Below are positions 1 through 5,316 of a stretch of 5,662 bases of DNA, in pieces. A model generated the notes under the pieces. That model saw nothing but the letters and a program-made list of their open reading frames with translations. It was not told the origin of the DNA and did not search any database. The stretch lies in contig JAEOTG010000105.1 in NCBI GenBank assembly GCA_016839985.1, forward strand, positions 1 to 5,662, read 5' to 3'. This DNA is from Candidatus Heimdallarchaeota archaeon. GTDB lineage: Archaea; Asgardarchaeota; Heimdallarchaeia; Heimdallarchaeales; Heimdallarchaeaceae. The translations under genes were made by a program, and so were the position numbers. Each line of letters begins with the position of its first letter. Within the stretch, counting starts at the first letter, position 1.

Positions 1-115
1 AGAAATTGATCCTTCAGCTCCTGAAGAAGGAAAATCAGCAGAATTATTTGGTGAAGCAGTAAGTGGTGATAAAGCGGAATTGCTAAAGGCACTAAAGAAA
101 CTTGAAGATTTATAA
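1..115 (+). CDS. 3' end of an unidentified gene (partial)
   Basis: An open frame enters from the left edge and stops at TAA 113-115. It is read from base 2 and gives 37 residues ending in ELLKALKKLEDL. Codon use looks like that of the neighbouring genes, and the charged, helix-prone tail looks like a genuine protein C-terminus. No family can be recognised from so short a piece. The stop codon lies inside a TATA-like stretch that may drive the next gene, which starts 49 bases downstream. Whether this gene shares a transcript with the glycosyltransferase cannot be decided. Confidence 0.6.
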   Translation, partial: EIDPSAPEEGKSAELFGEAVSGDKAELLKALKKLEDL

Positions 116-116
116 A
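109..116 (+). promoter_or_regulatory. Possible TATA box for the GlcNAc-1-P transferase gene
   Basis: TTTATAAA overlaps the stop codon of the upstream partial gene, about 52 bases before the ATG at 165. An archaeal start site some 25 bases downstream would give a leader of roughly 25-30 bases. No clear Shine-Dalgarno sequence precedes the ATG. A second AT-rich match (139-146) is too close to the ATG for normal TATA spacing. This is weak evidence in AT-rich DNA. Confidence 0.3.
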
Positions 117-164
117 AAGTATTACAACAGTAACTTTCAAATATAGTTCACAAAGATTTGCTTA

Positions 165-1193
165 ATGGCTATTGTAATTCCACCTATTGTTATTTACTTA
201 ATCGCTTTTTTTGTTCCATTATTCCTTACATTTCTAGGATTACCTTTTCATATAAGATATATGCTTAAGAAAGAAATTTATGGAGTTGACGTTCATAAAA
301 AAGACAAACCAAAGGTAGCAGAAATAGGTGGAATTATAATTCTTATATCTGTAATTCTAACAAGTATAATAGCAATTATTTTGATTAATGATTCAACTTC
401 CAGATTAGCAATTGGAATATTTTGCTTAACTATTATAATAGCTGGAATAATAGGATTAGTTGATGATTTCAAGAGACTTAGTGCGATCTTAAAACCAGCA
501 TTATTACTACTAGCGTCAATACCAATCATTGCTTCGAGTATGTATACTCCAGAACCATATCTTCCATTTGTTGGTAAAACAAGATTAACTATTGCTTACA
601 TTATCTTACTCCCTTTTGTTATTGCTATTCCATCAAATGCTGTAAACATGTTGGATGTTTTTAATGGTTCAATGGCAACAACTACAATTATAGTTCTAAT
701 AGCTACTTTAATTGCGAACATTATTATTTTTGGATTTAGTTTTAATACACTTGATTTAACGAATATTTTTATTTTAATGATGATTGCGACTTTGATTGCT
801 TTTTGGGCATTTAACCGATACCCAGCGAGAGTTTTTAGTGGCGATACAGGAAGTTTAACTGTTGGGGCTGCACTAGGTGCAATTGCAGTTTTAGGAAGAC
901 TCGAAGTAGTTGTGATTATTGCAATGATTCCCTTCATAATGAATGCTTTTGGTATTATAGGTAGCGTTAGAGGTTTGTTCGAAAGAAAAGATATGGCTAG
1001 ACCTACACAAATGACTAAAGATTGGAAAATAGAATCAACGGATAATCCTAAGGCTCCAATTACACTAGTAGGTTTAGTGATTCAAAAAGGCCCCCTTCAT
1101 GAAAAGGATGTTGTAAAAAGTTTCAATATCTTAACATTTGTAAGTGGGATTTTTGCTATAATAGCAGCAGTATTAATTAAGCTGGTGATGTGA
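165..1193 (+). CDS. GlcNAc-1-phosphate transferase, GPT/Alg7-MraY-WecA superfamily
   Basis: This 342-residue polytopic membrane protein probably transfers a sugar-1-phosphate (GlcNAc-1-P in characterised archaeal and eukaryotic relatives) from a UDP-sugar to a polyprenyl or dolichyl phosphate, the first step of lipid-linked glycan assembly such as for N-glycosylation. Family marks seen in order are: a first membrane helix, then HKKDKPKVAEIGG (44-56), like the cytosolic loop of the family; VDDF with the acidic pair D100-D101; NAVNMLDVFNG (158-168), the catalytic loop with D164 kept; FSGDTGS (224-230); and a late polar loop with ARPTQ and a PLHEK segment, as in archaeal GPT-type enzymes. About ten hydrophobic helices fill the rest, and the length is normal. 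In the catalytic loop, Val165 stands where many relatives have Gly and Asn167 where bacterial enzymes have Asp. Eukaryotic Alg7 also has Asn there. The donor and lipid substrates are inferred. It is translationally linked to the small gene that follows. Confidence 0.87.
   Translation: MAIVIPPIVIYLIAFFVPLFLTFLGLPFHIRYMLKKEIYGVDVHKKDKPKVAEIGGIIILISVILTSIIAIILINDSTSRLAIGIFCLTIIIAGIIGLVDDFKRLSAILKPALLLLASIPIIASSMYTPEPYLPFVGKTRLTIAYIILLPFVIAIPSNAVNMLDVFNGSMATTTIIVLIATLIANIIIFGFSFNTLDLTNIFILMMIATLIAFWAFNRYPARVFSGDTGSLTVGAALGAIAVLGRLEVVVIIAMIPFIMNAFGIIGSVRGLFERKDMARPTQMTKDWKIESTDNPKAPITLVGLVIQKGPLHEKDVVKSFNILTFVSGIFAIIAAVLIKLVM
1184..1189 (+). promoter_or_regulatory. Shine-Dalgarno-like GGTGAT inside the upstream gene
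   Basis: GGTGAT matches the archaeal anti-Shine-Dalgarno core. It lies within the last codons of the transferase, three bases before ATG 1193. The spacer is short, so re-initiation by the terminating ribosome is at least as likely as independent initiation. It favours ATG 1193 over GTG 1190. Confidence 0.4.
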
Positions 1194-1480
1194 TGAAAGG
1201 CTACAAAACAAAAATCTTAGGTTTGAAAAAATATTACCAACTTACTCCTAGATTAGCAAAAATAATTGCATTAGAATCTTTTGTTTTTGCAACTTTTATA
1301 GGCATATGTGCGTTAATTAATGCAGTCATTGTAGAAATACCTAATGACTCTATACCAGTTATTATAGCATCCTTAAAAGTCGGAATCAGCCTTCTTCTTA
1401 TAGGCATATGGTTATTTATCTGGTATTATATAACAAAAAGATTAATGAGAATCAAAAAAGCAGCTGATGAAGAAAATTAA
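1193..1480 (+). CDS. Small two-helix membrane protein of unknown function
   Basis: This 95-residue protein starts at ATG 1193, which shares its A with the TGA stop of the glycosyltransferase (TGATG), a typical translational-coupling junction. A GTG three bases earlier (1190) is an alternative start. The ATG is preferred because the GGTGAT at 1184-1189 would abut the GTG with no spacer. The protein has a basic N-terminus (KGYKTKILGLKKYY), two hydrophobic segments at roughly 24-47 and 53-80, and a charged tail (KRLMRIKKAADEEN). The tight coupling suggests work with the upstream transferase, for example as an accessory subunit or in the same lipid-linked sugar pathway, but this is inference. I do not recognise a family. 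Its stop faces the UEV gene's stop across 17 bases. Confidence 0.75.
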   Translation: MKGYKTKILGLKKYYQLTPRLAKIIALESFVFATFIGICALINAVIVEIPNDSIPVIIASLKVGISLLLIGIWLFIWYYITKRLMRIKKAADEEN

Positions 1481-1497
1481 ACTAAATTCAGAAAACA

Positions 1498-2154
1498 TTA
1501 GGATTGTTCTTCTAAAAGATACAATCTTTTCTTTAGAGAATAAAATTTCTTAGCAAATTCTATACTTGACACTTCATAATCTTCAAATTGTTGTTCAATT
1601 GCAAATAGTTGATTTTCAACATTTAAGATCTCTTCTTCAATATGTTTTTGTTTTTCTTTTTCTAAAGTTTTTGTTGTTATTTGTTTGGATTGTTTTGCTT
1701 TTATTTCATCTAATTCTTTTCTTTTCTGCTTAAGTATGACCTCTAATTGTTCTTGTTGGGCAATTAGTGGGTTGAGTTGAATTTGATGGTCAACTTCCTT
1801 TGGAGTTTCTTTAATTCTTCTTACAGGCACTTTTGAGAAAAGTCTTATTATTTCTACCATAACTTGGAAGAGATGGTAGCTATCTCTCCATCTTGCTAAC
1901 ATTCTCATTTCTAGAATCTTGTCATGTGTTAGATTTGGATGAGTTATCGGTGTTACAACTTCTACAACAGGAGGAACATTTGGAAAATTATCAGGTAAAA
2001 ATATTTCTATTTCTAAGGGGATATCACCTTCATCTGATATCGCAGGTACAAAACCTCTCCATTTTTTAAGATCCCCATCTATAGGTTCAAAAGCATATGC
2101 TCTTTCCATCACAAGACTATATTCTTTTGCTAAAATGCTATCTGGGATAGGCAT
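1498..2154 (-). CDS. UEV (inactive E2-fold) protein with coiled coil and steadiness-box-like end; ESCRT-I Vps23/TSG101-like
   Basis: This 218-residue protein has two parts. Residues 1-112 form a ubiquitin-conjugating fold: an N-terminal helix, W32 at the start of the sheet, LPDNFPNVPP (53-62) matching the E2 'P..PP' turn, HPN at 72-74, and a W89 region (LARWRDSY) very like Mms2/Uev1, followed by the helix VMVEIIRLF. Counting back eight from W89, the active-site cysteine position holds Leu81. The whole protein contains no cysteine, so it cannot form a ubiquitin thioester and is a UEV. Residues ~129-193 are charged coiled coil. Residues ~195-218 (SSIEFAKKFYSLKKRLYLLE) resemble the steadiness box of Vps23. 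UEV-coiled coil-steadiness is the layout of the ESCRT-I subunit Vps23/TSG101, which binds ubiquitin and Vps28 at membranes; Asgard archaea are known to carry such proteins. The proline-rich linker of TSG101 is absent. No other ESCRT gene is in view. Alternative: a Mms2-like E2 partner with a helical tail. Confidence 0.82.
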   Translation of the reverse strand: MPIPDSILAKEYSLVMERAYAFEPIDGDLKKWRGFVPAISDEGDIPLEIEIFLPDNFPNVPPVVEVVTPITHPNLTHDKILEMRMLARWRDSYHLFQVMVEIIRLFSKVPVRRIKETPKEVDHQIQLNPLIAQQEQLEVILKQKRKELDEIKAKQSKQITTKTLEKEKQKHIEEEILNVENQLFAIEQQFEDYEVSSIEFAKKFYSLKKRLYLLEEQS

Positions 2155-2164
2155 AAATATTCAA

Positions 2165-2170
2165 CACCTT
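2165..2170 (-). promoter_or_regulatory. Shine-Dalgarno-like site of the UEV gene
   Basis: On the minus strand AAGGTG lies ten bases before the ATG at 2154. It matches part of the archaeal AGGTGAT consensus. The spacing is slightly long but usable, and it supports this ATG as the start. The E2-fold N-terminal helix begins right after it. Confidence 0.4.
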
Positions 2171-2195
2171 TTCGTGTTAGTATTTCACAAGGCTC

Positions 2196-2203
2196 TATTT
2201 ATA
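2196..2203 (-). promoter_or_regulatory. TATA box of the UEV gene
   Basis: The minus strand reads CTATAAATAG, with a textbook archaeal TATA element centred about 45 bases before the ATG. Purine-rich sequence (GCGAAGC) sits just upstream, where a BRE would be. A start site about 25 bases downstream leaves a leader of around 20 bases containing the AAGGTG site. This is the clearest promoter in the window. Confidence 0.6.
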
Positions 2204-2241
2204 GCTTCGCTTTCAAATGAATAAGATGAGCATCTCTAGAT

Positions 2242-2248
2242 TTTTATA
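2242..2248 (+). promoter_or_regulatory. TATA box of the ABCE1 gene, suggesting a leaderless transcript
   Basis: TTTTATA is centred about 26 bases before the ATG at 2271, so transcription would begin at or next to the start codon. The intervening stretch is pyrimidine-rich with no Shine-Dalgarno match, consistent with a leaderless mRNA. Together with the opposing TATA box at 2196-2203 it makes the 116 bp intergenic region a compact divergent promoter. Confidence 0.5.
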
Positions 2249-2270
2249 CTAACTTTTTTGTTTCTTCATT

Positions 2271-4136
2271 ATGACAAGAGTTGCGGTTATAGAACAGGAT
2301 AAATGCAGACCTGACAAATGTGGTAAACTTTGCTTCAAAGTTTGTCCAACTGTAAGAGCAGGTCGTGAAACTATAACCTTTGATCCACCTAGTAATAAAG
2401 CTGTAATTCATGAACCGCTCTGTGAAGGAGTAGGGATATGTGTTAAGAAATGTCCTTTCAAATGTATAACAGTTGTTAATTTACCTGAAGAGTTAGATAA
2501 AGATGTTACTCACAGATATGGAATTAATTCTTTCAAGCTTCATAGATTACCAATGGCAAAGCTGGGAAAAGTTACAGGACTAGTAGGACAAAATGGCTCA
2601 GGAAAATCAACAACATTGAATATATTGCAGGGGAACTTCAAACCAAACCTAGGTAAATATGATAATCCTCCAGAATGGGACGAAATTGTAGAATATTACA
2701 GAGGAAAAGAAATTCAAAACTATTTTGAAAAACTTGCTAATGAAGAGCTCAAAACTGTATTGAAACCTCAAAACGTAGACAAATTACCTAGAATTGTTAA
2801 AGGAAACGTTTCCAGCCTTATTCAGAAAGTAGATGAGAGAGGATTGAAAGATGAAGTTAAGGAAATCTTTTCCTTAGATAAGGTTTGGGAGAGAGACATT
2901 TCTAAATTAAGTGGAGGAGAACTGCAAAGGCTTGCTATTGCAGCAACAATTGTTAGGGATGCTGACGTATTCTTATTCGATGAACCCACTTCATATCTAG
3001 ATGTACAAGAAAGAGTAAAAATCTCTCAATATCTCAACGATATGAAATCTCCTGAACATACATTGGTCGTGGTAGAACATGACCTAGCAATGCTTGATTA
3101 CTTAAGTGATCAGATACACATTTTCTATGGTGAAGCAGGTGTTTACGGCATTGTAAGTCATCCTCATTCAGTTAGAGAAGGTGTGAATATATTTCTTGAT
3201 GGATATATACCATCTGAAAATATGCGTTTTAGAGCTCAACCAATTATATTTAAGAAAATAAGCATGGAAGATAAGATTTCATCTCACAGATTAGCAGTAA
3301 GATTTAGTGATATGACAAAGAAATTTGATTCTTTTGAATTATCAGTCAAAGGAGGAGAACTCTTTAAAGGTGAGGTTGTTGGAATTATAGGTCCTAATGG
3401 AATCGGAAAAACGACTTTTGTTAAAATGCTAGCTGGAGTTCTAGAACCTACCACAATGGTAGAACCAATAGAACTCTTAGTAAGTATCAAAGATAAGGAT
3501 GAAACTGAAGCAATCAAAGAAGTCGAAGAAGAAGCTGAAAAGAAAATTGAAGAAAACCTAATTGTCAGTCATAAACCTCAATATTTGTATACAGAATCTG
3601 AACAAACTGTCGAAGATTATTTACGAGAAATAAATCCTGTAATGTTAACGAGTGGTTGGCATAAATCTGAAATTATAGAACCATTGAAATTTTCTAAGTT
3701 ACTTAATTCAAGTTTATGTGATCTTTCAGGGGGAGAATTACAAAAAGTTTCTATTGCTGCTTGCTTAGGAAGAAAAGCTCACCTTTACCTTTTAGATGAA
3801 CCTTCAGCATATATTTCATCAGAGGATAGAGTTAATGTTGCAAAGGTTATTCAAAGAGTAGTCAACTTTTATGAAATGCCAGCAATAGTAGTTGAACATG
3901 ATGTTATGATGCTTAATTTCACATCAGATAGACTAATAATTTTTGACGGAAATCCTAGTGTAAAGGGCTATAGCAGTAGAATTGGTTCATTACAATATGG
4001 GATGAATGAATTCCTTCGTAAAATGGAAATTACCTTTAGACAAGATCCAAGAACATTCCGTCCTAGAGTTAATAAAAAAGATTCCCAGTTAGACAAAAAA
4101 CAGAGGGCAGAAGGAAAATATTTCATAGTTGCCTAA
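2271..4136 (+). CDS. rli1: ABCE1/Rli1 ribosome-recycling ATPase
   Basis: ABCE1 splits post-termination ribosomes in archaea and eukaryotes. The 621-residue protein has the full layout. An N-terminal iron-sulfur domain carries C12, C17, C21, C25, C51, C57, C61 and C65. ATPase domain 1 has Walker A GQNGSGKST (106-114), a long helical insert, signature LSGGE (213-217), Walker B/D-loop FDEPTSYLD (236-244) and H270. Domain 2 has Walker A GPNGIGKTT (374-382), Q437, LSGGE (485-489), Walker B LLDEP (507-511) and H543. A C-terminal hinge contains ITFRQDPRTFRPR. Three oddities stand out: the usual CxGCGIC is CEGVGIC, losing one cysteine (Val54) while Cys65 appears after CPF; the second D-loop reads SAYISSEDR, with Ser516 where family members normally have Asp; and an acidic insert of roughly 24 residues (405-428) precedes the second Q-loop, explaining the length above the usual ~590-608. 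Its stop overlaps that of trmO. The identification is certain; the effect of the substitutions is not. Confidence 0.97.
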   Translation: MTRVAVIEQDKCRPDKCGKLCFKVCPTVRAGRETITFDPPSNKAVIHEPLCEGVGICVKKCPFKCITVVNLPEELDKDVTHRYGINSFKLHRLPMAKLGKVTGLVGQNGSGKSTTLNILQGNFKPNLGKYDNPPEWDEIVEYYRGKEIQNYFEKLANEELKTVLKPQNVDKLPRIVKGNVSSLIQKVDERGLKDEVKEIFSLDKVWERDISKLSGGELQRLAIAATIVRDADVFLFDEPTSYLDVQERVKISQYLNDMKSPEHTLVVVEHDLAMLDYLSDQIHIFYGEAGVYGIVSHPHSVREGVNIFLDGYIPSENMRFRAQPIIFKKISMEDKISSHRLAVRFSDMTKKFDSFELSVKGGELFKGEVVGIIGPNGIGKTTFVKMLAGVLEPTTMVEPIELLVSIKDKDETEAIKEVEEEAEKKIEENLIVSHKPQYLYTESEQTVEDYLREINPVMLTSGWHKSEIIEPLKFSKLLNSSLCDLSGGELQKVSIAACLGRKAHLYLLDEPSAYISSEDRVNVAKVIQRVVNFYEMPAIVVEHDVMMLNFTSDRLIIFDGNPSVKGYSSRIGSLQYGMNEFLRKMEITFRQDPRTFRPRVNKKDSQLDKKQRAEGKYFIVA

Positions 4137-4558
4137 TCTTTTAAATTTTTGAACCAATCTGGTAACTTAATATCAGACATTTTTACACTATCGCCTGGTA
4201 AATATGGTTTAATATCTAAAACTGGAGTACCATCAATCGCATCAATTCGATCAATATATAATCTATTATTCTTGACTTCCAGAAGTTTTACTTTAGTTAA
4301 TCCGATTGGATTAGGTCTAGCTGGGCTACGAGAAGAGAAAACACCTGTTTCTACAGGTTTTTCTAATTTAGGAGGAGAAGCTAACAAATTTGATCTATCT
4401 GTTGGATTATCTCTCATAGAAATCCACCACAAAATAAAAATGTGGCTGAATTTTTCTATATGTCTCAAACCTGATATATATGGTTGATAGATTTCAATAC
4501 AACAAGATTCTTTTTCGATTTTGACTTCTCCAATTTGATGAATTCCAAAAGATGACAT
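4133..4558 (-). CDS. trmO: TrmO-type tRNA (adenine-N6)-methyltransferase (UPF0066/TsaA family)
   Basis: The family member characterised in E. coli methylates t6A at position 37 of certain threonine tRNAs to m6t6A, using S-adenosylmethionine, with an unusual beta-barrel fold. The 141-residue protein shows the family blocks: IGEV (9-12) opening the barrel, ISGLRHIEKFSHIFIL (28-43), GVFSSRSPARPNPIGL (72-87), which is nearly invariant, and DAIDGTPVLDIKPYLP (106-121). The length fits the short archaeal form; the E. coli protein has an extra C-terminal domain. ATG 4558 is chosen. A TTG nine bases upstream would add three residues, but nothing supports it. The last bases overlap the ABCE1 stop by four. 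It lies 65 bases after the DUF4130 gene on the same strand and could be read from that transcript or from its own promoter. The target tRNA in this organism is inferred. Confidence 0.92.
   Translation of the reverse strand: MSSFGIHQIGEVKIEKESCCIEIYQPYISGLRHIEKFSHIFILWWISMRDNPTDRSNLLASPPKLEKPVETGVFSSRSPARPNPIGLTKVKLLEVKNNRLYIDRIDAIDGTPVLDIKPYLPGDSVKMSDIKLPDWFKNLKD
4138..4150 (+). terminator. Possible oligo-T terminator of ABCE1
   Basis: CTTTTAAATTTTT begins two bases after the ABCE1 stop on the coding strand. Archaeal RNA polymerases terminate at such T-rich stretches without needing a hairpin. It lies inside the 3' end of the convergent trmO gene, where it also encodes the Phe-Lys-Asn-Leu-Lys tail, so the signal may be incidental. 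Confidence 0.3.
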
Positions 4559-4600
4559 AATAATCAATTAGTAACCGAATTTCATAATTTTTGAACTTTT

Positions 4601-4608
4601 CTTTATAT
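4601..4608 (-). promoter_or_regulatory. Possible TATA box for trmO
   Basis: The minus strand reads ATATAAAG about 46 bases before the trmO ATG, in the 65 bp gap after the DUF4130 gene. It would give a leader of around 20 bases, but no Shine-Dalgarno match is visible there. No T-rich terminator on the minus strand separates the two genes, so co-transcription remains possible. Confidence 0.35.
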
Positions 4609-4623
4609 CTGAATTTATTTTTT

Positions 4624-5304
4624 TCACTTGCTTTTCACTATAAAATCGTCTAAAGTCTTTTTCTCTTTTGGTTTCTCAACAGTCTTTTCATAAAAATCTT
4701 TTTCGATTTTCATATTAGCTTTTTCCATTGCATACTTAGGAATAAACTTACGGAACAGACGGGTGTTTGAACGTTGTTCCAAGAATTGAGTTTCATAATA
4801 TTTTTCCCATAGAAAATCTCCTTCCTCTAGAAAAAGATCTCCGGATATACGCAAATCACAAAATCTACCGATAAAATCCCTTATATTCTTTATAACTTCC
4901 TCAGAATCACCATCAAATTTAGGAAAAGCAGGTAAGTCCTTTCTTAAAGTTGCTAAGAAGTGTCTTTCTTGAGTTAAGAGAAGTATTACGAATCCTTTAA
5001 ATCGTTTTGAGAGAGATTTAACAATCAAAGAACCAGTATTATGATCAATTCTACATCGACCAACTAGTAACAACTCTGGATAAGGTTTTAGTCTTGTATA
5101 TGCTGAAAGTAAGTGTATTTCTCTTAACACAGCTCTAGCCCTTTTCTTAATTAAAGAACCAAATTCTGAACAACCAGTTGTAATTTCATGTGGATTCTTC
5201 TCTAGCAAATCGCTTGCTTTTTTCATGAATTCATCTGATGAATCTCTGTGATAATAAGCTGCACGAACATATTCTGTTCCAGATGAATCACATATAAACG
5301 ACAT
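4624..5304 (-). CDS. DUF4130-family probable DNA metabolism protein with a C-terminal PIP-like motif
   Basis: This 226-residue protein belongs by motif to the DUF4130 family (the 'probable DNA metabolism protein' of TIGR03915), found in bacteria next to a radical SAM protein and often fused to a uracil-DNA-glycosylase domain. The supporting blocks are: a helical N-terminal region (1-70); IDHNTGSLIVKSLSKRFKG (86-104), like the family's 'PDHN...HFxxRF' stretch; and LWEKYYETQFLEQRSNTRLF (165-184) running into RKFIPK, matching the 'LWxxYF...ERxNPRLQxxFMP' hallmark. There is no glycosylase domain, so this is a stand-alone form. A lysine-rich tail ends in KKTLDDFI (215-222), which fits a PCNA-interacting peptide with Lys in the first position instead of Gln. 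ATG 5304 follows the radical SAM stop by five bases, with a GTGAT ribosome-binding site across that stop, so the two form one operon. The biochemical function is unknown for the family; DNA repair or modification is inferred. Confidence 0.82.
   Translation of the reverse strand: MSFICDSSGTEYVRAAYYHRDSSDEFMKKASDLLEKNPHEITTGCSEFGSLIKKRARAVLREIHLLSAYTRLKPYPELLLVGRCRIDHNTGSLIVKSLSKRFKGFVILLLTQERHFLATLRKDLPAFPKFDGDSEEVIKNIRDFIGRFCDLRISGDLFLEEGDFLWEKYYETQFLEQRSNTRLFRKFIPKYAMEKANMKIEKDFYEKTVEKPKEKKTLDDFIVKSK
4639..4662 (-). other. PIP-box-like PCNA-binding motif in the DUF4130 protein
   Basis: This segment encodes KKTLDDFI, four residues from the C-terminus of the DUF4130 protein. The PIP consensus is Q-x-x-(hydrophobic)-x-x-aromatic-aromatic. 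Leu218 and Phe221 fill the key positions, Ile222 replaces the second aromatic, and Lys215 sits where Gln is usual. Archaeal clamp partners often have such TLxxF ends after a basic disordered tail, as here. Binding has not been shown. Confidence 0.45.
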
Positions 5305-5308
5305 CTAA

Positions 5309-5316
5309 ATCACTTC
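5309..5316 (-). promoter_or_regulatory. Shine-Dalgarno-like site of the DUF4130 gene
   Basis: The minus strand reads GAAGTGAT four bases before ATG 5304, matching five of six bases of GGTGAT. It overlaps the TGA stop of the radical SAM gene (5310-5312), so termination and initiation are close together. It supports both the chosen start and translation from a shared mRNA. Confidence 0.5.

Noticed and set aside
293..937. Two minus-strand open frames (293-529 and 596-937) under the glycosyltransferase
   Set aside because: They are antisense to a membrane protein gene with clear family motifs; their Ile-rich content is what the complement of AT-rich membrane codons gives.
1297..1410. Direct repeat TATAGGCATATG at 1297-1308 and 1399-1410
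   Set aside because: Both copies encode Ile-Gly-Ile in separate membrane helices of the small protein; a single 12-base match is best explained by codon and composition bias.
1498..2154. Active ubiquitin-conjugating enzyme
   Set aside because: The catalytic cysteine position holds Leu81 and the protein has no cysteine at all.
3284..3517. 77-codon minus-strand open frame inside ABCE1
   Set aside because: It is antisense to the Walker A region of the second ATPase domain and shows no features of its own.
4149..4487. 112-codon open frame on the plus strand, antisense to trmO
   Set aside because: It lies wholly within the strongly conserved trmO gene on the other strand and has no recognisable motif or ribosome binding site.
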